Shown here piece after piece: positions 26,256 to 33,879 of a DNA stretch of 64,000 nucleotides. The notes below the pieces were generated by a model that was not told the DNA's origin, ran no database searches, and worked only from the letters and a program-made list of their open reading frames with translations. The stretch's first letter is position 1. The number at the start of each line of letters is the position of its first letter. Made by a program: the position numbers and the translations under genes. Source of the stretch: Microbulbifer flavimaris (lineage in GTDB: Bacteria > Pseudomonadota > Gammaproteobacteria > Pseudomonadales > Cellvibrionaceae); the NCBI RefSeq assembly GCF_001641755.2, contig NZ_LRFG02000001.1, positions 558,001 through 622,000 on the forward strand, in the 5' to 3' direction.

Positions 26256-27827
26256 TCAGATCTGTGACTCCACCGGCAGGTGGGCCAGGATACCGCTCAG
26301 GAAACGCTGCCAGAGCGTGCTGTTGGGGTCTTTGTCTTTTACCACCTCTTTGCCATTTTCGTCCTCTGCGCGCCAGCCGATGTCTCCACCATCGTCCAGG
26401 CTAAGTTGCCAGGCGCTGTCAGCAGAAGTCCACTCCTGAAACAGGTCGTGCAGTTGCTGGTTGATTGCCCTGTTTTTGATCAGGACGCCAATCTCAGTGT
26501 TCAGCAGCATGGAACGGCTGTCGAGGTTAATGGATCCGACAAAGCCACGGTCCTCGTCGAGGACGAAAGTCTTGGCATGCAGGGTGGACTGGGATTTGTG
26601 GCTGAACCAGTGCAGTCGGCCCTCCCTTTCTGCACTGGGTTTCAGTTCCCAGAGCTGTACCCCGGCGCGAAGCAGGGGTTTCCGGTAGCGGGAGTAGGCG
26701 CCATGGGCCATGGCAGTGTCTGTAGAGCTGATGCCATTGGTCAAAACCCCGATTTGAATGCCCCGGTCCAGCAGCTCGGTGAAAATATTCATGCCCGGAT
26801 CTCCGGGTATCAGGTAGGGATTACTGATTTCAATCTTCTGCTTCAGCTGACGGATGATTTGCGCAAGTTGATATCCGGGATACTCCTCAATTGGCACATC
26901 ATCGGGATTGGTGGCCTTCTCCGGGGGGTCGGCATAGAGAGTCGCTCCACCCCAGGAAAACTTTACCTTCCCCGCAAGTAGTTTCTCCAGAAAATCATAA
27001 TTCCTGACCGCCTTGTGTAGCTCGGAACCCGCATCTTCAGTTTTCTTTTCTGCCAGGCGCTGCTGCAGCTCCAACAGCGTGTGGCTGTCTTCGGCGGTCA
27101 AGGCGAGTTTGTCGATCGGCACAGAAACGGAATGATTCCAATACTTATCAAACGTGTTGGAGGCATCGGAAACAATTGGCCCGATGGCTATCGTATCCAC
27201 ATCCAGAAACGCAACTTCGGCATTGGAAAAATAGCCATCGGAGATATTGCGCCCCCCGGTAATCATGACAATGCCATCCGCCACCACAAGCTTGTTGTGC
27301 ATCCTGTGGTTGATCCTGCCCAGATCAAGCAGTTGCTCCAGTCGGCGACGGACACCGCTTTTTCCCTCGAGCGGGTTGAAAATCCGCACCTGGATATTCT
27401 CATGATGGTCAAGCGCACCGAGCCAGGCGTTATTCATGCGGGTTCCCATATCATCGACCAGCAGGCGCACCCGAACACCACGTTCTGCGGCTTCAAGGAG
27501 CTTTGCGGTCAGCATGCGTCCCGATATATCGTCACTGAAGATATAGTACTGGACGTCCAGAGATACTTCCGCCTCCTCGATGACAGCGGCCCGTGCCGCC
27601 AGCGCCGTCACCCCGTCATGGGCCAGGTGAAAGCCGGAATTATCGGCAGGCTGATTCAGGCTCTGGGTCTTGACCAGCTTCGCCAGCGGGGTATCCGTTG
27701 CTGGTGGCAGGGCCCCCGCGGTCTCCCATTGTCGCGAATCGTACCGGTTGCTATCCGAACAGGCTTGCATAACCAACGTAGAGGAAAGCAAGAACGCAGG
27801 TGGTGGACGCATGGATTTCAGGGGCAT
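26256..27827 (-). CDS. Phospholipase D family protein (cardiolipin-synthase-like), probable lipoprotein
   Basis: A 523-residue protein with two HKD motifs: H177-x-K179-x4-D184 in MHNKLVVADG and H417-x-K419-x4-D424 in LHAKTFVLDE, each followed by the usual GGRNISDGYF or GSINLDSRS segment. Such enzymes form or hydrolyse phosphodiester bonds of phospholipids through a covalent His intermediate. The N terminus looks like an exported lipoprotein (SSTLVMQAC), although the lipobox is atypical. I start at ATG 27827 because AGGTGG lies just upstream; a frame five codons longer exists. Closest relatives by pattern are YmdC/ClsC-like proteins, but cardiolipin synthesis is not proven. It is adjacent to the BCCT carrier (25 bases), the probable upstream partner in one transcript. 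Confidence 0.87.
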   Translation of the reverse strand: MPLKSMRPPPAFLLSSTLVMQACSDSNRYDSRQWETAGALPPATDTPLAKLVKTQSLNQPADNSGFHLAHDGVTALAARAAVIEEAEVSLDVQYYIFSDDISGRMLTAKLLEAAERGVRVRLLVDDMGTRMNNAWLGALDHHENIQVRIFNPLEGKSGVRRRLEQLLDLGRINHRMHNKLVVADGIVMITGGRNISDGYFSNAEVAFLDVDTIAIGPIVSDASNTFDKYWNHSVSVPIDKLALTAEDSHTLLELQQRLAEKKTEDAGSELHKAVRNYDFLEKLLAGKVKFSWGGATLYADPPEKATNPDDVPIEEYPGYQLAQIIRQLKQKIEISNPYLIPGDPGMNIFTELLDRGIQIGVLTNGISSTDTAMAHGAYSRYRKPLLRAGVQLWELKPSAEREGRLHWFSHKSQSTLHAKTFVLDEDRGFVGSINLDSRSMLLNTEIGVLIKNRAINQQLHDLFQEWTSADSAWQLSLDDGGDIGWRAEDENGKEVVKDKDPNSTLWQRFLSGILAHLPVESQI

Positions 27828-27852
27828 CTTTCCACCTCGCACAGGTCAAAGT

Positions 27853-29550
27853 TCACAGGCGAGAGGGATGACTGTGAGGGTCCCCTTCCTTGTGGGGTTT
27901 GTCTTTGTGGTCCACGCCGTGTTCTTGTATTGGCGGTGTCTCCCAGCTCCCCTCTTCGGTCCAGGGGTCTTCCTCGGGAAGCTCCTCGATATAGATCTCC
28001 TTCTCTTCAAAGTCTGGTTGATATCTCAGGTCGTAGTTGGCTGCGCGTACAATCGATACACACAGTAAAACAGCCACGATCAACAGGGGCACCCCACCGA
28101 TGACACTGGCCGTCTGCAGGGTTTCAAGGCCGCCCAGGAACATCAGTGTGACCGGCATGATCGATAGGGCGAAGGCCCAGAAAAGGCGATTCCAGCGTGC
28201 AGGTTCCTCGTCTACCTCTTTCTGCACCACCGCCGCGAGGATGTAAGAGATCGAATCGAAAGTCGTAGCGGTGAAAATCAGAGCCAATACGGTGAAGACC
28301 AGCACAACCAGTGTGCTCAGGGGCAGGGTCTGCAGGATCGCGAATATTGCGGTGGTCGGGTCCTGCTGGTTGAGAATCTGCACCACATCCACCTGACCCG
28401 ATAACTGCAGGTAGATACCGTAGTTGCCGAGAATCATGAAAAAGAGAAAACAGCCCATGCTGCCGAAAAAAATGGCACCGCCAACCATGGCCCGAATGGT
28501 TCTGCCGCGGGAGATGCGCGCGATAAAAAGCCCCACGCTGGGGGCAAACACCAGCCACCAGGCCCAGTAGAAGATGGTCCAGTCCTGGGGGAAGTGAGTG
28601 TCCGGGAACTGCTCGAATTGGGCCAGGGGTTCCGTCCAGGTGGCCATTTGGAAAATGTTGTCCATAACACGGCCCATGGCATCAAGACCGGTATTGAGAA
28701 GGAATAGTGTCGGCCCGACCAAAAAAATAAAAGTCAGCAGAATGATGGCAAGCCACATATTGATATTGGAAAGAAGGCGGATGCCGTTCTTCAAGCCGAC
28801 GTAAGCACTGTAGCCGAACAGTGCAGTGCAGACAGCCAGCACGATGATACGCGTAGTGAGGTTGGTGGGAACGCCGAAAAGCTCATGGGCGCCCTGGTTG
28901 ATCAGTGGTGCTGCGAGCCCGAGAGTCGTGGCGCCACCGCCAAGCATGCCAAAGACAAAGAAGATATCGACCAGCTTGCCAATCGGGCCACGGGCACGCT
29001 CTTCACCCAGTACCGGCATCAGCGCCTCACTGATCTTGAGCACGCTGTGGTTGCGAACATAGTAAAAGTACGCAATTGGCAGGGCCGGAATCAGGTAGAT
29101 CGCCCATGCCATAGGGCCCCAGTGGAAGATTCCATAGGCCGCAGCCCAGCGAACTGCCTCGGCAGTCCCACCTTCCACCTGGAAGGGCGGGGTTTGGTAA
29201 TAATATGCCCACTCAATCATCGACCAGTACAGGATCGAGGCTCCAATACCTGAACAAAACAGCATCGCCGCCCAGGACATGGTGGAGAACTCCGGTGACT
29301 CTTCCGGTGTGCCCAGCTTGATATTGCCGATATCGCTGAAGACGATGAATATCACAAATAGCGTGGCGCCGACCCCGAGAGCGAGGTAGAGAACCCCGAG
29401 CTTGTCGGTGACGAAAGTCTTGGCGCTGGCAACCCATGCGGCGCCGGCTTCAGGGAAAAATACCAGGGGGAGTGTCACCGCCAGTAGCAAAAACAGCGAG
29501 CCGAGGAATGTCGGCTTGTCGATGATCTCGTTCCAGCCGTCTGATGACAC
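27853..29550 (-). CDS. BCCT family betaine/carnitine/choline transporter
   Basis: A 565-residue carrier with about twelve membrane helices that imports quaternary ammonium or related osmolytes with Na+ or H+. Diagnostic segments are MLFCSGIGASILYWSMIEWA (the BCCT glycine-rich helix), FYWAWWLVFAPSVGLFIARI (the tryptophan-rich helix 8 box) and ISRGRTIR. The C-terminal tail of about 55 residues is strongly acidic and His-rich, typical of osmosensing BCCT tails. The start codon is GTG at 29550 with CCTCC (GGAGG on the coding strand) five bases away. The carrier may serve glycine betaine uptake in salt-rich habitats; substrate unproven. Confidence 0.92.
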   Translation of the reverse strand: MSSDGWNEIIDKPTFLGSLFLLLAVTLPLVFFPEAGAAWVASAKTFVTDKLGVLYLALGVGATLFVIFIVFSDIGNIKLGTPEESPEFSTMSWAAMLFCSGIGASILYWSMIEWAYYYQTPPFQVEGGTAEAVRWAAAYGIFHWGPMAWAIYLIPALPIAYFYYVRNHSVLKISEALMPVLGEERARGPIGKLVDIFFVFGMLGGGATTLGLAAPLINQGAHELFGVPTNLTTRIIVLAVCTALFGYSAYVGLKNGIRLLSNINMWLAIILLTFIFLVGPTLFLLNTGLDAMGRVMDNIFQMATWTEPLAQFEQFPDTHFPQDWTIFYWAWWLVFAPSVGLFIARISRGRTIRAMVGGAIFFGSMGCFLFFMILGNYGIYLQLSGQVDVVQILNQQDPTTAIFAILQTLPLSTLVVLVFTVLALIFTATTFDSISYILAAVVQKEVDEEPARWNRLFWAFALSIMPVTLMFLGGLETLQTASVIGGVPLLIVAVLLCVSIVRAANYDLRYQPDFEEKEIYIEELPEEDPWTEEGSWETPPIQEHGVDHKDKPHKEGDPHSHPSRL

Positions 29551-29900
29551 AGAAACCTCCAGGTAGAACCCGTTAGGGGCCCAACATGCTCAATACACGC
29601 ATGCGCAAACCCAGCGCGGGCTATGGCAGAACCCATGATGGGTACGATGTATTCAGCATAGACAAGTGGAGCGATTATGCGCCAGATCCCATCTAGGTGG
29701 GGGAGCCAGCAGTCTCAGGGGCTGTTGTGCATCGCCAGCGCAGCCGCTACTGAACTCCGGGTCAGCGTTTTCCGTGAACGGTCCGGCGAGGGCGCCGTGA
29801 CGCCCTCCGAGGAGGGGCGGGGAGGGGGAGGCCCGATACTGCCGCACCGGGCTCTGCTTATGCCCCGGGAGGGAGGCAATCCACAGGGTGTGCTGACGGA
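29551..29900. other. Intergenic region without recognised gene
   Basis: 350 bases upstream of the BCCT gene and beyond the monooxygenase stop. Short open frames exist on both strands, but they have no ribosome binding site, no family resemblance and an odd G-rich stretch (about 29800-29835, GGAGGGGCGG-type). It probably contains the BCCT promoter near 29640-29690, where the sequence is AT-richer. I see no repeat or RNA gene. Confidence 0.4.
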
Positions 29901-31406
29901 TTAAGTACTGCAGCTCTCCTCAGCCGGCTTCTTTACCGATTGAACCGGTTTCGCGATGTGCGGATAAAAATTCAGAATGCCGTCATCGATCGGCGATTCG
30001 AGAAGAATCCTGGCATCTTTCTCGTAGTCATTCATCAGCCGCCACGGGTATTTGCTGCCCTGTCGGGGTAGCAAATGATCGGCGCGGGCGACGTAACCGG
30101 ACTTGAGTGCCGCCATCACGGACTCCTCCTCTGCGCACCCCTCCCGGTCGATGGGAATAAAGACGCCCTGGTTGGTGGCTTTCATATGGTTCAGAAGGCG
30201 GGCGATATAGTCTGCTGACAGGTCGGCCTTGAGGGTCCACGCGGCGTTGGTGTAACCGAAGACCCAGGCCATATTGGGCACGCCCTCCATCAATACGCCT
30301 TTGTAAGTGAGGCGACGGTTGATCGGAACCGGCTGGTTGTCCACCTTGAGCGCCATGCCCCCGAGTACCTGGACTTTGAGGCCGGTCGCCGCCACCACGA
30401 TATCGGCTTCCAACTCAGTGCCGTCCTTCAGCTGTACGCCCCGCTCGGTGAAGGTCTCGATCTCGGCAGTGACCACCGAGGCCTTGCCGCTCTTGATTGC
30501 ATCAAAAAGGTCACCATCCGGAACGGCGCAGAGGCGCTGGTCCCAGGGCTTGTAGGCGGGGGAGAAGTGGCGCATATCGAAATCTTCTCCCATGGCCTTG
30601 TGGACACCCCGCAGCATCAGTTTGCGGGTGAGGGAGGGCCAGCGTTTGGCTGCCTTGAAAATCCAGCGGTGCAGCTTGATATTGCGCTTACGCGCCATGC
30701 GGTAAACCCAGCGCTCCGGCAGCCATTTTTTCAGGAAGGCAGAAACTTTATCCTCGGCGGGGACCGATAATACGTAGGTGGGTGAACGCTGCAGCATGGT
30801 GACATGCTCCGCTTTATCCGTCAGGGCAGGGACCAGGGTAACGGCTGTTGCGCCGCTTCCAATGACCACGACCTTCTTGCCCGCATAGTCCAGGTCATCC
30901 GGCCACTGCTGCGGATGAATCATCTGGCCGCCGAACTGCTCTGTGCCCTTGAACTCGGGCAGGTAGCCCTGTTTGTAGTCGTAGTAGCCGGTACAGGAAA
31001 TGAGGACGTCACAGGTGTAGGTAACGGGGTTACCGTTCTGAATGCCCTGCAGTTTCCAGTGGCCCTGAGAGCTGTCCCAGTTCGCTTCCTGCAGGTCGAT
31101 GCCAAAGTGAATATGCCGAGTGACGTCAAACTCGCTGGCCGTATCGGCGATATAGTTGCGAATGGACTCACCATCGGCGAGTACCTTCAGCCCGTTCCAC
31201 GGCCGGAAGCTGAAGCCAAAACTGAACATGTCGGAATCTGAACGAATACCCGGGTAACGGAACAGGTCCCAGGTGCCACCAATACGCTCCCGCCGTTCCA
31301 GAATCGCAAATTCACGCTCGGGGCTTTTCTGGCGCAAGTGGCACGCGGTACCGATGCCCGACAGGCCGGCACCGATGATCAGGGTATCGAAATGCTGCGG
31401 TTTCAT
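29901..31406 (-). CDS. Flavin-containing (Baeyer-Villiger type) monooxygenase
   Basis: A 501-residue FAD/NADPH monooxygenase. It has IIGAGLSGIGTACHL (FAD, from residue 10), GSGATAV at about 183-189 (NADPH) and the Baeyer-Villiger fingerprint F-x-G-x3-H-x3-W-P at residues 158-169 (F158, G160, H164, W168, P169). Such enzymes insert oxygen next to a ketone to form esters or lactones. ATG 31406 is taken as the start; a GTG eight codons upstream (31430) has no ribosome binding site. A CTGACC-N4-GGTCAG palindrome lies 106 bases upstream, and two AraC-type regulators follow on the same strand further upstream, so the gene is probably controlled by substrate. The ketone is unknown. Confidence 0.9.
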   Translation of the reverse strand: MKPQHFDTLIIGAGLSGIGTACHLRQKSPEREFAILERRERIGGTWDLFRYPGIRSDSDMFSFGFSFRPWNGLKVLADGESIRNYIADTASEFDVTRHIHFGIDLQEANWDSSQGHWKLQGIQNGNPVTYTCDVLISCTGYYDYKQGYLPEFKGTEQFGGQMIHPQQWPDDLDYAGKKVVVIGSGATAVTLVPALTDKAEHVTMLQRSPTYVLSVPAEDKVSAFLKKWLPERWVYRMARKRNIKLHRWIFKAAKRWPSLTRKLMLRGVHKAMGEDFDMRHFSPAYKPWDQRLCAVPDGDLFDAIKSGKASVVTAEIETFTERGVQLKDGTELEADIVVAATGLKVQVLGGMALKVDNQPVPINRRLTYKGVLMEGVPNMAWVFGYTNAAWTLKADLSADYIARLLNHMKATNQGVFIPIDREGCAEEESVMAALKSGYVARADHLLPRQGSKYPWRLMNDYEKDARILLESPIDDGILNFYPHIAKPVQSVKKPAEESCST

Positions 31407-31511
31407 GGGATTGGGCGGACTCCGTTTCACTATTGTTGTTTTATCGTCACGGATACCTTAATGGATCTTTCAGCGGGGGAGTAGCGACTTCGACCTTTCT
31501 CGCCATTTCGT

Positions 31512-31527
31512 TCTGACCGATTGGTCA
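31512..31527. promoter_or_regulatory. Palindromic operator candidate upstream of the monooxygenase gene
   Basis: CTGACC-GATT-GGTCAG is a perfect 6-bp-arm palindrome, followed by a further GGTCAG copy. It sits in the 123-bp gap between the monooxygenase start and the first AraC gene. The TGACC/GGTCA core and 4-base spacer look like a TetR-family operator, and are similar to the larger palindrome at 41079-41108. Confidence 0.45.
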
Positions 31528-31529
31528 GG

Positions 31530-32534
31530 TCAGTGGCGCAGCTGCTTACGCCGCTGAAGGGGGGAGCAACCGAACCAGCGCTTGCAGGCACGGCTAAAGG
31601 TGCTCTGCTCACTGTAGCCGAGCAGGGCCGCCACCTGGATCAGGGGCATCTCCTGGTTACTGAGCAAATCATCGGCGAGGCGCTGCCGCACGCTGTCCAG
31701 AATCCTTTCAAAAGATTTACTGTCGGCGGCAAGTTCCCGCTGCAAGGTGCGCGGATTGAAACCCAGCTGAGCAGCAATGGTGTTCAGGCTGCAGTTCCTT
31801 GTTGGCAACAGGTTCTCGACTATTATCTCGACCTGAGTGCCCAGGTCGAGGGTGTAGTCTGCGAGTACCTCGCGGGTGAAACGCCTGAGCAAACGACGTA
31901 ATTCCTGGCTGGGCGGGTTCAGGGGCTTGTTCAGGTCACTGCTGTTCACCAGAAATCCATCCTGCTGCTGCTCGAAGAGGACCGGCGCCTTGAAGAAGTC
32001 GGTGTAACGCTGTGCGGGAATGGCAGTGGGAAAACTGAAGTAAACCTCCACGGGCCGAAAACCCTTTCCGCACAGGCTGTACATGATATTTCTCAGGACA
32101 CCAACTGCGTGCTCAAGCCCTGAACGGTAGCGTGGCAGCGAGGGGTCGTTGTGGTAAAGGATCAGTGACTTTCCGGAGCTGACTTCACGCCGTACCCGCA
32201 GGTTGGCAGTTGGTGAAAACCAGTGCAGGCGCTCGCTGATCCGTTCTAGCGCATCACCCACCGATGAAGCCGTCAGTGCCACAGCGGCAACGGGCCCGAG
32301 GATATACAAATCCTGCCGCTCCGCGAGCCTCAGGCCAAAATCCCTGCAATGTAATTCTCGGGTGGCGTTCTCCAGCGCGATGATTTCCGCTCGATGGGAA
32401 ATCACGCCCTCGAGGTTGGAGACGGCCTCCGGTTCCAGAGCGCTTTGCCGCAACAATTCCTCAGGGGAGCCTCCAAGTTCGTCTACCAGGTCCCAGTAAC
32501 CTGATAGTGACGTTGTCTTGATCAGTGCGGCCAT
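31530..32534 (-). CDS. AraC family transcriptional regulator (twin A)
   Basis: A 334-residue activator of the AraC family with an N-terminal AraC-binding-2-like domain (residues about 15-200) and a C-terminal double helix-turn-helix (CSLNTIAAQLGFNPRTLQRE, then MPLIQVAALLGYSEQSTFSR). Its segments align along the whole length with the next gene (e.g. NLEGVISHRAEI, LHWFSP, RRKQL). I start at ATG 32534, aligned with the paralogue start, giving exactly the same 334 residues; an in-frame ATG at 32609 would add 25. The closest family resemblance is to OruR/ArgR-like regulators of oxygenase or aliphatic-compound catabolism. It probably controls the monooxygenase gene downstream. Confidence 0.88.
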   Translation of the reverse strand: MAALIKTTSLSGYWDLVDELGGSPEELLRQSALEPEAVSNLEGVISHRAEIIALENATRELHCRDFGLRLAERQDLYILGPVAAVALTASSVGDALERISERLHWFSPTANLRVRREVSSGKSLILYHNDPSLPRYRSGLEHAVGVLRNIMYSLCGKGFRPVEVYFSFPTAIPAQRYTDFFKAPVLFEQQQDGFLVNSSDLNKPLNPPSQELRRLLRRFTREVLADYTLDLGTQVEIIVENLLPTRNCSLNTIAAQLGFNPRTLQRELAADSKSFERILDSVRQRLADDLLSNQEMPLIQVAALLGYSEQSTFSRACKRWFGCSPLQRRKQLRH

Positions 32535-32698
32535 CGGAATATTGGTTGGTATTGCGCGTGGAGAAAAACCATTGCCTGACACCTCCAACAGTTTGCCGGT
32601 GGATTGCATTGCATAAGAGTTGAGTGCCCTGGGCCGGCCTCTCCGGGCAGGTCAGCAACCCTTGTCCATTGGGTTTTTACGGGCAGGTGTTTCACGGG

Positions 32699-33703
32699 TT
32701 AGTGCAGCAATTGCTTGCGGCGTTGCATGGGTGTGCAGCCGTACCAGCGTTTGCAGGCGCGACTGAAGGTGCTCTGTTCAGAGTAGCCCAGTAAGGCGGA
32801 AACCTGCACCAGCGGCATTTCATACTCAGCCAGGTAGGAATCGGCCAGAGAGCGCCGGGCTTCATCCTGCATCTTTTCAAAAGACAGCCCCTGGGCGGCC
32901 AGCTGCCGCTGCAGGGTGCGGGGTGTAAAACCCAATTGCTGTGAGACAGTCTCCAGGCTGCAGTTGTGAGTCGGCAGCAGACTCTCGATCAGGTGCTCCA
33001 CCTGATAGCCGAGGTTCAGTGAATGATCTGTCAGCACCTCCTCAGTGAACTGATCCAATATCGCATGCAGGTCGCTGCTGTTTCTCGCCACGGGCGTATG
33101 CAGATCCCGGGTATGCAGCAGCAGGGCATCCATGGCCTGGCGAAACTTTGCCGGGCAGTGGAAAACCTGCTGATAGCGGCTTTGCGGCAGGGGGGACTGG
33201 AAGCTGAAGCGGACTTCGATCGCATGGAAGTCATCGCCCGTCAGCCGGGAGAGGATATTGTGAAGTACGGCAAGAGCCTGCTCGTAGTAGTGCCGGTAGC
33301 GCGGCATGGTGGAATTGACCTCAAAGCTGAGCAGGGATTGTCCCGGAGTTGGGCCCTGTTGCAGCCGCAGGGTGGTACCCGGCGAAAACCAGTGCAGGTA
33401 ATCAATGATTTTCTCCATCGCCTCCCCGGCTGTGGTGGCGGTGAGGGCAACTGCCGCGAGGGGACCGAGCAGGCTGATGCTTTGATGCTCCCCAAGGCGC
33501 AGGCCAAAATCCTGACATTGCAGGGCTTCAGCGGCTCTTTCAATGGCACAGATCTCCGCCCTGTGTGAGATCACTCCCTCCAGGTTCGCAATCTTTTCCG
33601 GTGCCAGGTGGCATTGCTGCAGAATGTGGCCTGGATCACCACCCAGGGTCTCCACCAGTTCGTAGTAGCCGGCGAGAGCAGACGTCTTGATCAGTGTGCC
33701 CAT
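32699..33703 (-). CDS. AraC family transcriptional regulator (twin B)
   Basis: A 334-residue AraC regulator, a tandem paralogue of the gene at 31530-32534. It shares the opening MGTLIKTSALAGYY, NLEGVISHRAEI, LHWFSP, PRYRHYYEQALAVLHNI and the C-terminal DNA-binding region with LGYSEQSTFSRACKRWYGC. Twin A has matching segments throughout. Same length and same order of motifs mean a duplication followed by divergence, so both may bind related sites with different effectors. It stands 176 bases from the cytochrome gene and on the same strand. The start ATG 33703 has only a weak GGATAG upstream. Confidence 0.88.
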   Translation of the reverse strand: MGTLIKTSALAGYYELVETLGGDPGHILQQCHLAPEKIANLEGVISHRAEICAIERAAEALQCQDFGLRLGEHQSISLLGPLAAVALTATTAGEAMEKIIDYLHWFSPGTTLRLQQGPTPGQSLLSFEVNSTMPRYRHYYEQALAVLHNILSRLTGDDFHAIEVRFSFQSPLPQSRYQQVFHCPAKFRQAMDALLLHTRDLHTPVARNSSDLHAILDQFTEEVLTDHSLNLGYQVEHLIESLLPTHNCSLETVSQQLGFTPRTLQRQLAAQGLSFEKMQDEARRSLADSYLAEYEMPLVQVSALLGYSEQSTFSRACKRWYGCTPMQRRKQLLH

Positions 33704-33879
33704 TCAACTATCCATTGGAATCCGCGGCTGTTGTGGCCGAGCGGCTCATTCACTTAGTGAAGTATAGAATCAACGTGAACCGGTGGGTCACTGGCCTGCA
33801 GCCCTGTATTTGCCGGCTGTTGCCGCGAGCTGCGGCTCTCGGGTGGTGTAACGCCCCGGAGCCGAGTCAAGTGGCCCGG

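Noticed and set aside
29653-29904. Short open frames on both strands in the gap between the BCCT and monooxygenase genes
   Set aside because: They overlap each other, are G-rich, low-complexity and have no start signal.
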